Part shown: one piece after another, positions 45,208 to 54,142 of the stretch
How the letters are laid out: every line of letters starts with the position of its first letter
How positions within the stretch are numbered: the first letter of the stretch is position 1
From: Bacillota bacterium
Lineage (GTDB): Bacteria > Bacillota > Clostridia > Lachnospirales > Lachnospiraceae
Reading direction: 5' to 3'
DNA length: 64,000 nt
Assembly: GCA_023418475.1 (NCBI GenBank)
Contig: JAEZZO010000059.1
Span: 29,706 to 93,705 of the forward strand
Made by a program: the position numbers and the translations under genes
The notes under the pieces: generated by a model
The model's input: only the letters and a program-made list of their open reading frames with translations
What the model was told of the DNA's origin: nothing
Databases searched by the model: none

Positions 45208-45678
45208 CTACAGTCGTTCAATATCTAATTTCAGAGTATCAATCCCCTTAAATTCAGGAACAATAATAGATACTATCTTTTTTTTTATTTCTGGACTTAC
45301 TTTTGTGATACACATTTGCCATGCTCCGCCAATACTTTTACAATCATCCTCTATCAAAATGTCTGGTAGCAATATTTCAACTAACTCTTTATAGGATTCC
45401 TTCCGCTCACGTGCCACAAGAAGTGTTCCTTTGAAACTATGCATTTTTAAGAGCTCAGCTATCTTATCCGCCTGCTTTTTCTTTCGAGAGGTGCAATATA
45501 TGATATTGGCTCCTTGTTGCTGCCATGATTCTATTATATTGACTGCATTTCCAATCGGGATATATGTATTGTGATTATATAATGACAGCCACGATTTTGG
45601 CTTTAATATGGTTCCCTCTGCAAATACCATGATTGTTGGACCGGTTTTGGGTTCTGTATTTAGTATAATCTTTTTCAT
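45208..45678 (-). CDS. HAD-like protein lacking the usual aspartate
   Basis: A 156-residue protein with a HAD-like order: VFAEGTILKP at residue 18, ANIIYCTSRKKKQADKIAEL near 60 and DILIEDDCKSIGG near 106. In HAD phosphatases the first motif is DxDGT; here it reads AEGT, so catalysis is doubtful. It is the third gene of a 4-nt-overlapping operon with the DUF3781 and GNAT genes upstream. Confidence 0.6.
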   Translation of the reverse strand: MKKIILNTEPKTGPTIMVFAEGTILKPKSWLSLYNHNTYIPIGNAVNIIESWQQQGANIIYCTSRKKKQADKIAELLKMHSFKGTLLVARERKESYKELVEILLPDILIEDDCKSIGGAWQMCITKVSPEIKKKIVSIIVPEFKGIDTLKLDIERL

Positions 45679-45962
45679 AGTGCACCTGACATTCGTTTGT
45701 TCAATTTATGAGCAGTGATAATTGCAAAGCTATGCGCATTTATAGTAATTTCACAATCATTTATAACAACATACCAGTTTTTACCCTTCCTGGTTATTAG
45801 AGAATTAGGATTCTGTATCATTCCCCTGCATGCAAGAACTACATCGTCTTCCTCCAAAGAAAGATTTTTTTTTATTCGTTCTACTCCTAATTCGGTTGTA
45901 TGTAACTTATCAAGATTGATAATAAATTCACTCTTATTCATATCATTTATTCTTGTTATCAT
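45675..45962 (-). CDS. DUF3781 domain protein
   Basis: A 95-residue protein covering DUF3781 (LHTTELGVERIKKNLSLEED, then RKGKNWYVVINDCEITINAH, ending AHKLNKRM). The family is small and uncharacterised, often next to acetyltransferases or regulators. Start and stop each overlap the neighbouring genes by 4 nt (ATGA), so translation is coupled. Confidence 0.85.
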   Translation of the reverse strand: MITRINDMNKSEFIINLDKLHTTELGVERIKKNLSLEEDDVVLACRGMIQNPNSLITRKGKNWYVVINDCEITINAHSFAIITAHKLNKRMSGAL

Positions 45963-46486
45963 ATATCCGCCTTTTGTTTTCTTTCCTTGATGATGGAATA
46001 TAATCTCATATCAAGTATAACCCCGTTTTTTACTGCATTTCTCCTCAATGTACCTTCATACAAAAAACCTGCTTTTTCAAGGATACGGCATGACCCAATG
46101 TTATAAGAGAAGGGCTCTGCAAAAATTCTTATCATATCCGTATTTTCAAAAATATACTTACATACCTGCTGAACAGCACTTGTTCCAATCCCCTGTCCCC
46201 AATATTCCTCTGCTATATAGTAGCCCATTTCCGCAGTTTTGAAATGAATATTATCTTTTCGAAACACACCGATACTTCCTATCGCCTTATCATCAATGGT
46301 AATAGCAAAAGCATATACTTTATCCTTATCTGAATTAAGCATTGCCGATATATAAGCTATAGCATCTTCAATTGTATATGGATATGGTAGTCCATCTCTT
46401 AGATTATCTTGAATTTTTTTGTTATTCAAAGCTTTTGCAAGGTCACTTGCATCTTCTAATCTCCACGAACGTATTTTACATTCCAT
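45959..46486 (-). CDS. GNAT acetyltransferase, first gene of a three-gene operon
   Basis: A 175-residue protein with EMGYYIAEEYWGQGIGTSAV near residue 90 and FSYNIGSCRILEKAGFLYEG, the RimJ/RimL-type motifs. The ATG follows AGGAGG by 6 nt, the strongest site in the operon. It leads GNAT, DUF3781 and HAD-like genes, which are joined by ATGA overlaps. Confidence 0.88.
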   Translation of the reverse strand: MECKIRSWRLEDASDLAKALNNKKIQDNLRDGLPYPYTIEDAIAYISAMLNSDKDKVYAFAITIDDKAIGSIGVFRKDNIHFKTAEMGYYIAEEYWGQGIGTSAVQQVCKYIFENTDMIRIFAEPFSYNIGSCRILEKAGFLYEGTLRRNAVKNGVILDMRLYSIIKERKQKADI

Positions 46487-46526
46487 CTTAGACCTCCTAA
46501 TACTTTTCTATAATGTGTATTCCTTG

Positions 46527-46837
46527 TCATTGATTAAATGAGCCGATTTCGATTAAATTACCCTCCGGGTCAGCAATCTAACAGGTACGTTTTCCCACGG
46601 TTCTGTAGTTGGCGCTAAAATCGGTGTTGCACCTTTAGAAACCACCACCTGAAATGCTTTATCCACTTCTGCATAATTTTCAACACTCAAAGCAATTTCA
46701 TAATGGCCGTTAATTGAATTTGCATAATCGTATTCGCGGTTTGTCATTTTTTCAAAATCTGTCCTTCGGTATAATAAAAATATCGTTCCGCCTTTCTCTA
46801 AATATACATTGGAGGTATTTTCATCTTCCTTAATCAT
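46527..46837 (-). pseudogene. VOC (glyoxalase-fold) protein, frameshifted
   Basis: The fragment carries the C-terminal half of a VOC protein (VYLEKGGTIFLLYRRTDFEK, HYEIALSVENYAEVDKAFQV). A frame change at about 46575 and an in-frame TAG follow, after which IADPEGNLIEIGSFNQ, the metal-binding end motif, is still readable. The N-terminal half is missing. It once was a dioxygenase- or glyoxalase-like protein. Confidence 0.75.
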
Positions 46838-47000
46838 TTAAATATTGTTCAAGCGTAAATTGAGGTGATTTTCTTCTGCTAAAAGCATCAAACCCACCTA
46901 TACACTTATTTTCAGAGAACAAAAATTCTAATTTCATATATTCTTTCAAAAAGTCTCCCTGGGAGAACATTCTTTTCCAATATTCTCTTTCTCATTTCAT
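46830..47000 (-). pseudogene. short unidentified ORF with TGA at codon 3
   Basis: A 56-codon frame behind GGGGG reads MK, then TGA, then EREYWKRMFSQGDFLKEYMK and FSENKCIGGFDAFSRRKSPQ to a stop overlapping the VOC fragment. If the TGA were read or changed it would be a small gene; a shorter form could start at MFSQGD. Family unknown. Confidence 0.35.
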
Positions 47001-47184
47001 AATTCCCCCAATTACATATCGTTAGTGTTGTTATTGTATTCTCTATAAAATATCTTGCCCAAATCCAGTATTCTATTAATTTTATTATAAGTAATTTTAA
47101 TCTTCTTCATCCGATTACTAAATACCGACATTATAATCTTAGTACATATCTATATTCAATTCAATTACTTTTTGGAATTATTAG

Positions 47185-47405
47185 GTTTTTATAAAATTCG
47201 AAGAATTTCCACTTTAATCACGCAAATGATTGAACAAAGCTGACAAGGGACCCTTGTCTGATGCTTGCTAAGCAAAAACGGTATTTTTTAAAATTTAATT
47301 GCAATTAATTAAAATTAAAATTCCAGCATTTATTTATATTCTGATACGAATTTCCAGGTGATTTTAGCTGTATTCTCCTTCACAAATTCTACCCATCTAT
47401 TATTC
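47185..47405. repeat. 230-bp dispersed repeat, copy B
   Basis: Matches 33880-34110 over most of its length with many substitutions. The hairpin is perfect here: GACAAGGG (47242-47249), A, CCCTTGTC (47251-47258). It is followed by TGCTTGCTA and TATATTCTGAT. Confidence 0.6.
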
Positions 47406-47428
47406 TCATAATATAGAATTTGTAGGCT

Positions 47429-47462
47429 GGTCTGACATAAAGGGAGTTACCCTTATCAGACC
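47429..47462. repeat. inverted repeat near the truncated tnsA-like gene
   Basis: GGTCTGACATAAAGGG and CCCTTATCAGACC pair almost fully around a short loop. It may be a terminator or a scar of the transposon. Confidence 0.5.
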
Positions 47463-47496
47463 GCCTCGTAGAGGCATAATAGATTAACAATCCATC

Positions 47497-47901
47497 TTAT
47501 ATATTCCAATGGTTTAATGAATCCTCCATTTTTTGCTGTCTTGTTGGGTAAGGGAGGAACGCCAGTGACGGACACAGGGGCTTGCCCCGTGTCTGCTGGC
47601 TTTTTTCCAAGAGTAGAACGACCGATGGTCTTAACAAGTTCTTCCTATAAACACATTCCCTCACTAGCAAATCTCCATTTGACTTTTTACATACAAAATC
47701 CGTTGTATATTGCGCCTCTTCATATAATCCATCCAAGAATACATTGCATTGGATTTCTACAATATCCTCCCGTTCTGATAGATAATCCAGACATGCTGCC
47801 TGAACCTTATCATATGTTTTACAAATTTCCTGACACTTACTGACCTTCTTCTTTTCGCAACGACCCTTTTGAATTCTGTTTCTAATCTTACTCACCTCCA
47901 A
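47497..47901 (-). pseudogene. TnsA-like transposon endonuclease, C-terminally broken
   Basis: The first 95 residues resemble the TnsA N-terminal nuclease domain: LDYLSEREDIVEIQCNVFLD, then TTDFVCKKSNGDLLVRECVY with RK, giving the D...E-x-x-x-K order of a restriction-like active site. After RKNLLRPSVVLLLEKS the frame runs into unrelated sequence. TnsA nicks the 5' ends in Tn7-like cut-and-paste transposition. No TnsB or TnsC follows; rve-type transposase debris lies at 34.3 kb. The start is probably TTG at 47901. Confidence 0.6.
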
Positions 47902-48260
47902 TTTTTAATGAGATTTTCCCGATTATTAAAAAGTTCGAGCATAATTCGTATAAAATCCGGAAAATGTTCGAAAAATTGAATCTTCTGAAACGCCTTATTT
48001 TAAAAGCTTCTATCAATATTTCCATTCTTTCCCTCCGGACTTTTTCCGACTTTCTTCCGAGTTTTGTCCGGATTTCATCAAAATCCGGGATTTTGCATAG
48101 CTTCTTAAAATCAATTATTGAAAAATCCTTATTTTAAGCTACTTTCAGAGCCTACCCCTGTAAAATAATTTTCCGAAAAGTGTGATTTTCAAATACCACC
48201 ATATTGTGGGGTAATACACCTTAGCCTCGTCAGGCAAATTCATTTATCCTCTAACGGGGC
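47902..48260. mobile_element. probable transposon end region with internal repeats
   Basis: Non-coding. Related segments recur: AAAATCCGG (near 47955 and 48080), CTTATTTTAA...GCT (near 47995 and 48130), and TCCGGACTTTTTCCGA against TTTTGTCCGGA. Repeated protein-binding sites ahead of a tnsA-like gene fit the end of a Tn7-like element. The outer boundary is not defined. Confidence 0.45.
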
Positions 48261-48636
48261 AATCCTCATTGCAGTTATCCACAATTATTTTCGAGAAAGC
48301 TCATTACATTCATCATTTTTTTCTTCATTTTTCCTTCATTCCTTCTTCTCATTTTCTCTTCTTTTTCCGTTCTTATTTCTTACTTTCAAAAAGGCGAAAA
48401 GAGCTAGGATGCCTGATTTTCCTGGGATTTTTCTGTTGTTTAATTTTAGAAGCGTTGCGTGGTCTGGTCTGAAATGGGTAAAAAAACAGACCTGAGACGG
48501 GGCGGTTTAATGCCCTATCTAGGTCTGTGAACGAAGTTAATTTCGTTTTTATTTTCATTTATATTTTCTACTGTCGATGAGGATTAGCGGGGTTGCCTTT
48601 TGGATAATACGAGGTGCCCGGCGACACATCCTTCAC
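48261..48636. other. spacer with two hairpins
   Basis: ACAGACCT and AGGTCTGT (48488-48530) form a stem with an inner GGGC/GCCC. Next to it AACGAA-GTTAA-TTCGTT is followed by TTTATTTT (48532-48555). These resemble terminators on the plus strand. No gene is seen. Confidence 0.5.
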
Positions 48637-49473
48637 CTAATAAGCCGTAATAATCCCGCCCTCATTTGCATACATCGAGCTTACTCCAGCAGTATCAGCT
48701 ATAAAATAATCTTTAAACGGAATCCTTTTCAAAATTTCTTCCTTAACAAATTCCGCTCTTGCACGGTTATTGCAATGTCCGATACCAAGGATTCTCTCCT
48801 GCGGTGCTTTCACATCTTGTTCAATTGACTTCACCATAAGGCGTAATGCCTTATCAATTCCTCTTGCCTGGTCGATCTTATAAATATAGCCTTCCGGAGT
48901 CGATCCCATAACAGGTTTTATATTAAGTGTACTTGCGATCATTGCCTTCAAACCTGTCAAGCGGCCATTTTTACGAAGTGTTTCCAGCGATTCCAGAACG
49001 AACTTCGTAAACATACTGTCTCGATAGGAATTTACTTTATCTACAATTGCTTCGAATGGAAGGCCAGCATCCTCATATTCCATAATCTTCATAGCGATCA
49101 GAGTTTGACCGATCGACGCAGATCTGGAATCGATTACTTCAATATTCTTATCCGGATGGTCCTCCAGATATAATTTCTTCGCTAATTCGGCACTATTATA
49201 CGAACCGCTTAGCTGAGAAGATAAAGTGATCATATATATATTTCCATCTATATCAAAATGCTTCATAAAATCTTCCGGAGAAGGACATGCCGATTTTGGT
49301 CCATGCGGACTAGCCTTTGTCTGGCTAAGAAAGCTTTGCTGATTAAAGGTATCATCATCTATGATAGATATATCTTCTAATATCAGAGTCAGGGGAACAA
49401 GCTTTATATTTGGATTATTTTTTAATGTTTCGGGTAAATCCGTACTGCTATCTCCTATAATTCTGTATGACAT
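48637..49473 (-). CDS. DegV-family fatty-acid-binding protein
   Basis: A 278-residue DegV protein. It starts YRIIGDSSTDLPETLK, carries ITLSSQLSGSYNSAELAKKL near residue 85 and DSRSASIGQTLIAMKI near 117, and ends with an IGHCNN and AGVSSMYANEGGI region, as in the family. DegV/FakB proteins present fatty acids for phosphorylation by FakA. The ATG at 49473 follows AGGAGG by 8 nt. It stands alone. Confidence 0.92.
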   Translation of the reverse strand: MSYRIIGDSSTDLPETLKNNPNIKLVPLTLILEDISIIDDDTFNQQSFLSQTKASPHGPKSACPSPEDFMKHFDIDGNIYMITLSSQLSGSYNSAELAKKLYLEDHPDKNIEVIDSRSASIGQTLIAMKIMEYEDAGLPFEAIVDKVNSYRDSMFTKFVLESLETLRKNGRLTGLKAMIASTLNIKPVMGSTPEGYIYKIDQARGIDKALRLMVKSIEQDVKAPQERILGIGHCNNRARAEFVKEEILKRIPFKDYFIADTAGVSSMYANEGGIITAY

Positions 49474-50091
49474 CGTAGTATCCTCCTGTTTCAACTATGA
49501 TAAGGCTATATAGGCATTATGTAATACCCTAATTTTTACTAATATTGTATTCGTAATCACGTCATCGGCTTCATGTGCTTTATCATGTGGTTTTTATTAC
49601 TATATAATAACATAATCCTATTACGGTTGGCAAGAGGTTTTCATAGCTTAATGATAATTTTTTAAATTAAGGTATTACAACTATATAATTTATATTATCT
49701 CCGTTTCACGGGGTATTATTTATTAAGAATCTGTTCTATCATAAATCACATATAGGAATCATTGCCTTTTAAAATGTTTTGTGTTTATCTAATTATTCTT
49801 CAGTTTTTAAACAAGACTTCAAAAATATATTTCTTATAGCATCAAATTTTTCTGTATTTGATGATTAAAAAAAGGAACTAAAATGGCTCAACGAATTTAC
49901 CGTCTTACACCAAATTAGTTCCTTTTTCATTTTACATTTAATAAATGATAGCTCTATTTTTAAGATAGTATTATAACGGTTTTTCAAAAGATTATCATTC
50001 TGATAAAAACCTGATAATTTTCGTCGGATGAATATAGATATCCACATATCCATCTGCATAACTTGAATAAGGCTTTAAACACCCCATCTTA
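49474..50091. other. 618-bp spacer with the htpG terminator
   Basis: AT-rich, with no convincing gene. Near the right side is the htpG terminator (49866-49926), listed separately. The left half should hold the degV promoter; no clear -35/-10 pair stands out. Confidence 0.5.
49866..49926 (-). terminator. htpG terminator
   Basis: On the minus strand GGAACTAA pairs with TTAGTTCC across a 35-nt loop, flanked by AAAAA and TTTTTTT. It lies about 165 nt past the htpG stop. Confidence 0.75.
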
Positions 50092-52173
50092 CTATTTTGC
50101 CAAAATCATCATAATGTCATTACTTCTCTGAATGAATTTGGTCATTGCCTCCGGCTCTAACGGCTTATGACTTAATAAAGCCAGATCATAAAGCTGTTCA
50201 CAGATCATTGGAGTCTTTTCAGAAGCTTCATTGGTAAGGATAAATTCTACTAATTTATGGTTAGCATTCAGCACTAGCGTTTCACCACCACCGCCAAGAT
50301 CACCCATATCCATACCGGACATGTTATACATACGCATCATATCCTGCATTCTGCGGCTTTCCTCGGAAAGGGTCATGATGGAGGATACCTTGTCATTCTT
50401 AAGCTTATCCACCTTAACCTCAAGCTTCTCTTTACCAAGCACCTTACGGAATAATTTTGTCATTGCTTCCGTATTATTCTTTAATACCTTCTTATCCTTC
50501 TTCTTGGTATCTTCCTTGAAACCGTCTGTAATATCAGCATCAATACGCTGGAATTTGATATTCTTCTCCTGATATTCTAGTTGAGAGATAAAAGCCTGGT
50601 CAATATTATGGGTAAGAATGAACGCATCCACTCCTGCTTCCTTGAACATATTGACATACTGACTCTGCTGTTTCAAATCCGTCACATAATAAATGACTGT
50701 TTTCTTATCTTCCTCTGCTTCTGCATCCTCGTTATTGTCATCTGTATTTTCTGCTTTATCAACGTTCTCCGCATCAGGATTTTGTGTCTTATCTTCTTCC
50801 TGTTTTACCTCAGCTGCAGCATCGTCGGCTTTCTTGTCAGCGACCTTGTCGTCTTGTGCAGGCTCGACCTCTTTTCTGGCAGCAATATATTCCGCCAGTG
50901 TAATATATTTACCCTCCAGGTTTTTATATATAATAACATCTTTAATCTTCTCACGGAATTTCTCATCCTTTAAGCAACCAAATTTAATAAAAGGACTGAT
51001 ATCATCCCAGAATTTCTCATAACTTTCTCTTTCTACCTTATACATTCCGGCAAGCTTATCAGCCACCTTCTTGGAGATGTATTCAGAAATTTTCTTAACA
51101 AAGCCATCATTTTGCAGAGCACTTCTTGATACATTTAACGGAAGATCCGGACAATCAATCACACCCTTAAGCAGCATCAGAAACTCTGGTATTACTTCTT
51201 TAATATTATCGGCTATAAATACCTGGTTATTATATAACTTAATCGTGCCTTCCAGAGAATCATATTCCGTATTGATCTTCGGGAAGTAAAGAATACCCTT
51301 CAGGTTAAACGGATAGTCCATATTAAGGTGTATCCAGAATAAAGGCTCCTTGTAATCATGAAATACATCACGGTAAAAGTTCTTGTATTCTTCCTCCGTG
51401 CATTCGTTCGGATGCTTTGCCCATAATGGATTCGGATTGTTAATCGGCTTCGGTTCTTGCTGCTCTTCCTTCGTCTCTTCTGCCTTTCCGTCCTCATCCA
51501 CCTTGGCATCCACTACCTCCGGTTCCGCTTTCACCGGTTCATTGGCATTTACAAAATAAATTTCAACCGGCATAAAGGAACAGTATTTTTGAATTACTTC
51601 CTTTACACGGTATTCATTTGAAAATTCATAACTTTCTTCATTCAAATACAGTGTGATATCTGTACCACGCTCTGTTTTACTGCTGTCACCCATCTCATAT
51701 TCCGTGCCGCCATCGGACTCCCAATGAACCGGCTTAGCATCCGGCTGCCAGGACAGAGTATCAATTGCAACACGACCTGCCACCATGAAAGCGGAATAAA
51801 AGCCCAAGCCGAAATGTCCGATGATCTGGTCATCGTTCGTCTTGTCCTTATATTTCTCCATGAATTTCTGTGCTCCGGAAAATGCTATCTGGTTAATATA
51901 TTCCTTCACCTCATCCGCTGTCATACCAACACCATTGTCAGAGAAACAAATTGACTTCTCTTCCGGATTGATCGTGACCGTCAACTTGAACTTCGTATCC
52001 TCAGGCAGTTCTACCTCACCCATAATATCAAGCTTTTTTAACTTTGTAATAGCATCACTGCCGTTGGAGATCAATTCCCTGATAAAGATATCATGATCGG
52101 AATATAACCATTTTTTGATAATCGGGAAAATGTTCTCAGAATGAATTGATAAACTACCGCGCTCTGTACTCAT
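50092..52173 (-). CDS. htpG: molecular chaperone HtpG (Hsp90)
   Basis: A 693-residue Hsp90. The ATP-binding domain has LISNGSDAITKLKKLD (residues 35-50), ICFSDNGVGMTADEVKE and GHFGLGFYSAFMVAGR. The middle domain has PLNVSRSALQNDGFVKKIS. HtpG is usually 610-640 residues; here two acidic, low-complexity linkers are inserted, near 215-250 (KAEPEVVDAKVDEDGKAEET) and 440-500 (rich in Asp, Glu, Ala and Lys). These are surplus to the standard fold. It is a cytosolic dimeric chaperone. A CIRCE operator and a sigma-A promoter lie upstream, so HrcA probably controls it. Confidence 0.96.
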   Translation of the reverse strand: MSTERGSLSIHSENIFPIIKKWLYSDHDIFIRELISNGSDAITKLKKLDIMGEVELPEDTKFKLTVTINPEEKSICFSDNGVGMTADEVKEYINQIAFSGAQKFMEKYKDKTNDDQIIGHFGLGFYSAFMVAGRVAIDTLSWQPDAKPVHWESDGGTEYEMGDSSKTERGTDITLYLNEESYEFSNEYRVKEVIQKYCSFMPVEIYFVNANEPVKAEPEVVDAKVDEDGKAEETKEEQQEPKPINNPNPLWAKHPNECTEEEYKNFYRDVFHDYKEPLFWIHLNMDYPFNLKGILYFPKINTEYDSLEGTIKLYNNQVFIADNIKEVIPEFLMLLKGVIDCPDLPLNVSRSALQNDGFVKKISEYISKKVADKLAGMYKVERESYEKFWDDISPFIKFGCLKDEKFREKIKDVIIYKNLEGKYITLAEYIAARKEVEPAQDDKVADKKADDAAAEVKQEEDKTQNPDAENVDKAENTDDNNEDAEAEEDKKTVIYYVTDLKQQSQYVNMFKEAGVDAFILTHNIDQAFISQLEYQEKNIKFQRIDADITDGFKEDTKKKDKKVLKNNTEAMTKLFRKVLGKEKLEVKVDKLKNDKVSSIMTLSEESRRMQDMMRMYNMSGMDMGDLGGGGETLVLNANHKLVEFILTNEASEKTPMICEQLYDLALLSHKPLEPEAMTKFIQRSNDIMMILAK

Positions 52174-52348
52174 AATAACACTCCTTTTCTAAATTAATTA
52201 TCGTAACAACGGTGCGTTTCCCTTACTTAACGCCTGCCGCGCCTCCAAAAATATCCGGGAAAATGCCTTATTTGAATATAAATAATAAAATTGCAATTTT
52301 ACCGAATGTCTGTGCTTTTTGCTTATAGATAAAAATCCTTCCGGAAAT

Positions 52349-52377
52349 ATCATAATACTGCTAAAATAAAATGTCAA
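52349..52377 (-). promoter_or_regulatory. sigma-A promoter of htpG
   Basis: On the minus strand TTGACA (52372-52377) and TATGAT (52349-52354) are separated by 17 bp, a near-consensus promoter pointing at htpG, about 170 nt from its start. Confidence 0.8.
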
Positions 52378-52384
52378 GACCAAA

Positions 52385-52411
52385 TTAGCACTCTTTAAAC
52401 AAGAGTGCTAA
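52385..52411. promoter_or_regulatory. CIRCE operator (HrcA site)
   Basis: TTAGCACTC-N9-GAGTGCTAA, a perfect match to the CIRCE consensus, ending 7 bp upstream of the -35 of the htpG promoter and directly after the DUF5721 stop. HrcA binds it and represses chaperone genes until heat or misfolded protein draws off GroEL. Confidence 0.93.
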
Positions 52412-52417
52412 CAAAAG

Positions 52418-52915
52418 TTATTCTTCTGTAAATATAATGCTATTCATCTTCAATATTTCTTTAACCTGCGCATCCCACTCCTGCTCCAGTGTTTTATCCA
52501 GAGTAAAAGTCTTGATCGCGGAGCCTGTTATGATATGCAGCTCTCCTTTTTCAAAACGTATATTAAAATACAAACCGCCGATCTCTTCCGTTCTAATCCG
52601 CCCTCCGGAGCGCTGAACCAACTGTTCGCACTGGGCAAGCGGTAATTGAAATACTATTTTGAGAGATAAAGGTGTTTTATTCCCTTTGATCATTGTAAAA
52701 ACCGTCTGACGTACATCACTCCATAATACAAATTTCTTGTCCTTGCGTTCCTCCAACTCATCACTTGATAAAAAGGCTTCATTTAACTGACCGGTAATCG
52801 TAAAATTGGTAAATGTAGCCAGCTCCATCTCCCGAAGCAAAAAGGCATCAAAGGTTGAATTCATCAGCAGCTTCGCCATGAATTGCTTCACTTCCAGGAT
52901 ATTTAAAGATATCAT
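52418..52915 (-). CDS. DUF5721 protein
   Basis: A 165-residue protein of the DUF5721 type: MISLNILEVKQFMAKLLMNS at the start, LREMELATFTNFTITGQLNE, then a beta-rich second half (GGLYFNIRFEKGELHIITGS). The family is known from Lachnospiraceae and relatives without assigned role. The ATG at 52915 is 5 nt after GGAGG; an upstream start lacks a site. No partners are evident. Confidence 0.85.
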   Translation of the reverse strand: MISLNILEVKQFMAKLLMNSTFDAFLLREMELATFTNFTITGQLNEAFLSSDELEERKDKKFVLWSDVRQTVFTMIKGNKTPLSLKIVFQLPLAQCEQLVQRSGGRIRTEEIGGLYFNIRFEKGELHIITGSAIKTFTLDKTLEQEWDAQVKEILKMNSIIFTEE

Positions 52916-53117
52916 AACTCCCTCCTGCTCTATCTTCTTTCTATTATTTAATTTTTCCATAATATAGTAATTTAACAAATGATATGGTTACTGTTTTATC
53001 ATCGTGTAAAATTCGTAATTTTTGTATATGTTTTACCTGTATATTAGTTTTTAATTTGAACAACAATAATTCTAGGAACTAATTTTTATTCTTTTCATAG
53101 TAAGGAGGTTTGTAAAC

Positions 53118-53297
53118 ATGTATTTTGAACCTGACCAAAAAAATTATTATCGATTTCCATCCAACAATACAATTAATAATCTTGATTTAAGATACTATTT
53201 TCCTGATAAAAAACACACTTCCGAAGAAAATGCCGGCTTTGAAGATAATGCGGCTGACTATATCAGCAGTCTGGAAGAACATTTTCATAATTTTTAG
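53118..53297 (+). CDS. small 59-residue protein
   Basis: A short gene with a full AAGGAGG 9 nt before its ATG. It starts MYFEPDQKNYYRFPSNNTIN, is acidic and polar in the second half (SEENAGFEDNAADYISSLEE) and ends HFHNF before TAG. There is no signal peptide. It lies convergent to the TraX gene. The strong ribosome site and clean frame support it; the family is not known. Confidence 0.6.
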   Translation: MYFEPDQKNYYRFPSNNTINNLDLRYYFPDKKHTSEENAGFEDNAADYISSLEEHFHNF

Positions 53298-53301
53298 TTT
53301 A

Positions 53302-54102
53302 TTACAAAACCAGTGTGAGCAAATATAGGCATAATAAATGCACGGGGTAAAAGAGGTAAAAGAAATATTTTACACTTTTACCCTTTTCTCCGTTATAAAA
53401 TGCGATTGGTATAACTGCGAAGGTTGCAAATACACTTATTATGTCATAAAAATTGCCGGTACGAAAGAAATTCATAGAATCGCTTAAAAGCGTTCCGGAA
53501 ATAACAAATATAGAAATCACCAGCAGTAAATTACTTCCTCGAAACAGATAGAAGGCAATGAATATTAAAATTCCTGCAATACCATAATCTGTTTTTAAAA
53601 GATAGGCGGCTAAACAAAACACAACTGTCAGTAATCCATAGATTGTATTACTAATAGCAATATCTTTCTTATTGTTCTGATTATATTTCTCCTGTGTCAG
53701 ATCCATAAAAGTGATTAATGCCAAGCCTAAAAACAATGTAAAAAATACATTTTGTCCTATACTTAGTCTGTCAAGCATAGAAGCAAAACTTTCGCTACTT
53801 ACAAACATCCCTCTTATATCAGTTATTATATCTATGCCAAAATTGCTGTGATAGAATGCCAGGTCATAGGGTATTTCTGATAGGACCGCAAAAGCTCCCA
53901 GTCTCATTAAATAATTTCTGACATTCGACGTATGATAAAAGCCCTCCACAATCAAAAAAGCAAAAATAGGAAATGCCAATCTGCCGACGGTACGGCAGGA
54001 TACATAAAGCCAATAATTCGTATAGGGTGATATCAAAATAGCTGCTATATGGTCTATCAGCATCGCAACAATTGCGATAATTTTCAATTGATAGGTATTC
54101 AT
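53302..54102 (-). CDS. TraX-family membrane protein
   Basis: A 266-residue protein with about eight membrane helices. It starts LKIIAIVAMLIDHIAAILIS, the TraX opening with its DH pair, followed by RTVGRLAFPIFAFLIVEGFY and YLMRLGAFAVLSEIPYDLAF. TraX acetylates F-pilin in E. coli; chromosomal members in Firmicutes probably O- or N-acetylate other targets. Here it ends an apparent operon with a DUF6320 protein, an acyltransferase and an esterase. Confidence 0.88.
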   Translation of the reverse strand: MNTYQLKIIAIVAMLIDHIAAILISPYTNYWLYVSCRTVGRLAFPIFAFLIVEGFYHTSNVRNYLMRLGAFAVLSEIPYDLAFYHSNFGIDIITDIRGMFVSSESFASMLDRLSIGQNVFFTLFLGLALITFMDLTQEKYNQNNKKDIAISNTIYGLLTVVFCLAAYLLKTDYGIAGILIFIAFYLFRGSNLLLVISIFVISGTLLSDSMNFFRTGNFYDIISVFATFAVIPIAFYNGEKGKSVKYFFYLFYPVHLLCLYLLTLVL

Positions 54103-54142
54103 GAATTACCTTTCCTTCCAAAAATTCTACGTGTATACTTTT

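Noticed and set aside
47517..47843. 108-residue plus-strand frame
   Set aside because: Shadow of the TnsA-like gene on the other strand.
24770..48260. Integron cassette array
   Set aside because: Gene types fit, but no attC-like hairpins recur between genes and no IntI gene is visible.
53118..53297. Small acid-soluble spore protein
   Set aside because: The size fits but the typical SASP motifs are absent.
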